From: a bacterium
GTDB taxonomy: Bacteria > UBA10199 > DSSB01
NCBI GenBank assembly: GCA_030426445.1
Contig: JAUHYS010000106.1
Coordinates: 1-7,176 of the forward strand
Direction of reading: 5' to 3'
DNA length: 7,176 nt
The notes under the pieces were generated by a model, which saw only the letters and a list, made by a program, of their open reading frames with translations, was not told the DNA's origin and searched no databases. Shown piece by piece: positions 6,146 through 7,176 of the stretch. Numbering within the stretch: the stretch's first letter is position 1; each line of letters begins with the position of its first letter. Position numbers and translations under genes: made by a program.

Positions 6146-6850
6146 TTAATGGTGCTCTTCATGCGGTAGCGACAAGGTAATATAAATCGCTGTGAGTAGT
6201 GAAAAAACAAAGGCCTGCATAAAGGACACAAAGGTCGCAATCAGTAAAAACACAACTGGAATCACATAAGGCACTAAACCAGAAAAAATACTGAGCACCA
6301 AGTGATCCCCAAAAATATTTCCATAAAGGCGCATCCCTAAAGAAAGCGGACGTACGATAATTCCAATAATTTCTAAAACAAAAATAAGAGGGGCTAATAA
6401 AAGAATCGGACCCGCAAAGTGTTTTAAATAGGGGCCGAAACCTTGGGTCTTAATACCGACATAATTAAAATAGATAAAAACAAAAAAGCCAAAAGCTAAA
6501 GTAGTATTAATACTTTCAGTCGGGGGTAAAACTCCGGGAATTAAACCAATTAAGTTAGAAACAAAAATAAAAATAAAAATCGAGCCAACCACGGGCAAGT
6601 AATGCTTTGCATGCTGTTTACCCATAATACCTTCTAAAAGACCCAAAAGTTTTTCAGCAGCGACCTCAAAAATACTGGCCATACCGATACTACCATCTGG
6701 TATGAGTGCTTTTTCGGTTTGTCGCAATCGAACAAAAGCAATGAGACCCAAAAGCGTCATTAAAATAGTGACAGCGACCAAATGATGAATATGTACACTA
6801 TGCGCATCTAAATGAAAGAGATGGCCCAACCAAGAAAATTTATCTAACAT
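6146..6850 (-). CDS. atpB: F-type ATP synthase a subunit
   Basis: Subunit a is the membrane stator that provides the two half-channels for ions next to the c ring. The protein has 234 residues, at the compact end of the family, with about five to six membrane helices. The signature LSLGMRLYGNIFGDHLVL (169-186) contains R174, the essential Arg equivalent to E. coli R210. Q212 in the last helix (SFMQAFVFSLLTAIYI) matches the conserved Gln Q252. E160 and the D182/H183 pair sit where acidic or polar channel residues are expected. The N-terminus is His-rich (HSVHIHH, 17-23), and the C-terminus ends in EEHH. The ATG overlaps the end of atpI by 7 bases; AGGAGAA (6858-6864) lies 7 bases upstream. It is followed by atpE after 91 bases. 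Confidence 0.97.
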   Translation of the reverse strand: MLDKFSWLGHLFHLDAHSVHIHHLVAVTILMTLLGLIAFVRLRQTEKALIPDGSIGMASIFEVAAEKLLGLLEGIMGKQHAKHYLPVVGSIFIFIFVSNLIGLIPGVLPPTESINTTLAFGFFVFIYFNYVGIKTQGFGPYLKHFAGPILLLAPLIFVLEIIGIIVRPLSLGMRLYGNIFGDHLVLSIFSGLVPYVIPVVFLLIATFVSFMQAFVFSLLTAIYITLSLPHEEHH

Positions 6851-7176
6851 GCTTCGCTTCTCCTAAATAATCCGAAAATGCCTTCTAAAGAAATTGCCAA
6901 AACAACGGTGGAAACTCCTGCCAGCAAGGCAATGGGATGAATATCTAAATAAACGATGACTAAACCAATGGCGCCGAATAATCCAAAAAATTTTAGTAAA
7001 ATTTGCCCTAGGAGTTTACCTTTACTCACGGTTTCTTGCGTCAAGCCCCCCACAATCCATTTTAAAAGCCTTAAATTGAGCACTGTAATCAGAGAGCCTA
7101 AAAAGAAACCTAAACTAATGCGCAAATCCCAAAAATAAAGAGTCGCAAACACTCCTGCCAATGCCAAACTCATATT
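6844..7176 (-). CDS. atpI: ATP synthase assembly protein I (AtpI-like), probably cut at the window edge
   Basis: AtpI is a small membrane protein commonly encoded first in atp operons, helping c-ring assembly and possibly Mg2+ supply. From the ATG at 7171-7173 there are 109 residues. The pattern fits AtpI: a hydrophobic start, a second helix (about 18-36) ending in the NLRLLKW segment characteristic of the family, a basic loop, and a helix pair near the C-terminus (about 56-76 and 79-103). The frame stays open to the edge, only one codon precedes this ATG, and the first helix looks shortened, so the true start is probably outside. Sequence conservation in this family is low; the call rests on helix layout plus position just before atpB, which it overlaps by 7 bases. 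Confidence 0.75.
   Translation of the reverse strand, partial: NMSLALAGVFATLYFWDLRISLGFFLGSLITVLNLRLLKWIVGGLTQETVSKGKLLGQILLKFFGLFGAIGLVIVYLDIHPIALLAGVSTVVLAISLEGIFGLFRRSEAC

Noticed and set aside
6956..7138. Plus-strand open frame opposite atpI
   Set aside because: Antisense shadow of atpI, with Lys/Pro-rich low-complexity translation and no ribosome binding site.

Overview
The window reads as an ordinary stretch of a Gram-negative bacterial chromosome with moderate to low GC. The best guess is a delta-type lineage such as Bdellovibrionota or a relative. Reasons: a separate atpI-atpB-atpE cluster not followed by atpF, an ATP synthase c subunit made with a cleavable-looking N-terminal presequence, a cobalamin-dependent MetH and a DctQM-type TRAP transporter. 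The placement is inference; no rRNA or other marker is present.

Layout. Plus strand, 1-1958: the C-terminal part of methionine synthase MetH (end of the methyltetrahydrofolate domain, cobalamin domains, reactivation domain), cut by the left edge. It is followed after 25 bases by a small two-helix membrane protein of unknown function (1984-2541), probably co-transcribed. A 161-base spacer (2542-2702) holds a weak hairpin, a perfect -10 hexamer and a hairpin enclosing the next start codon. Then come the two membrane subunits of a TRAP transporter, dctQ (2703-3407, with an unusual N-terminal extension) and dctM (3408-4685, directly abutting, GTG start). No substrate-binding DctP gene is visible. 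A cation diffusion facilitator gene (4754-5644) follows, with its own promoter-like sequence so close to the ATG that the mRNA could be leaderless.

Minus strand, read from the right edge: atpI (7176-6844, probably cut), atpB (6850-6146, overlapping atpI by 7 bases) and atpE (6054-5716). They form an operon for the membrane rotor and stator of F-type ATP synthase, closed by a strong intrinsic terminator (5643-5685) whose T-tract runs into the stop codon of the convergent CDF gene. The b, delta and F1 subunits must be encoded elsewhere.

The genes cover one-carbon metabolism, solute uptake, metal efflux and energy coupling. I found no mobile element, CRISPR array, tRNA, defence island or clearly new system. 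The points most worth a second look are the start-codon hairpin of dctQ, the five-helix DctQ without a visible DctP, the possible leaderless CDF mRNA, and a c subunit whose glycine motif is largely replaced and which keeps most Na+-coordinating residues.
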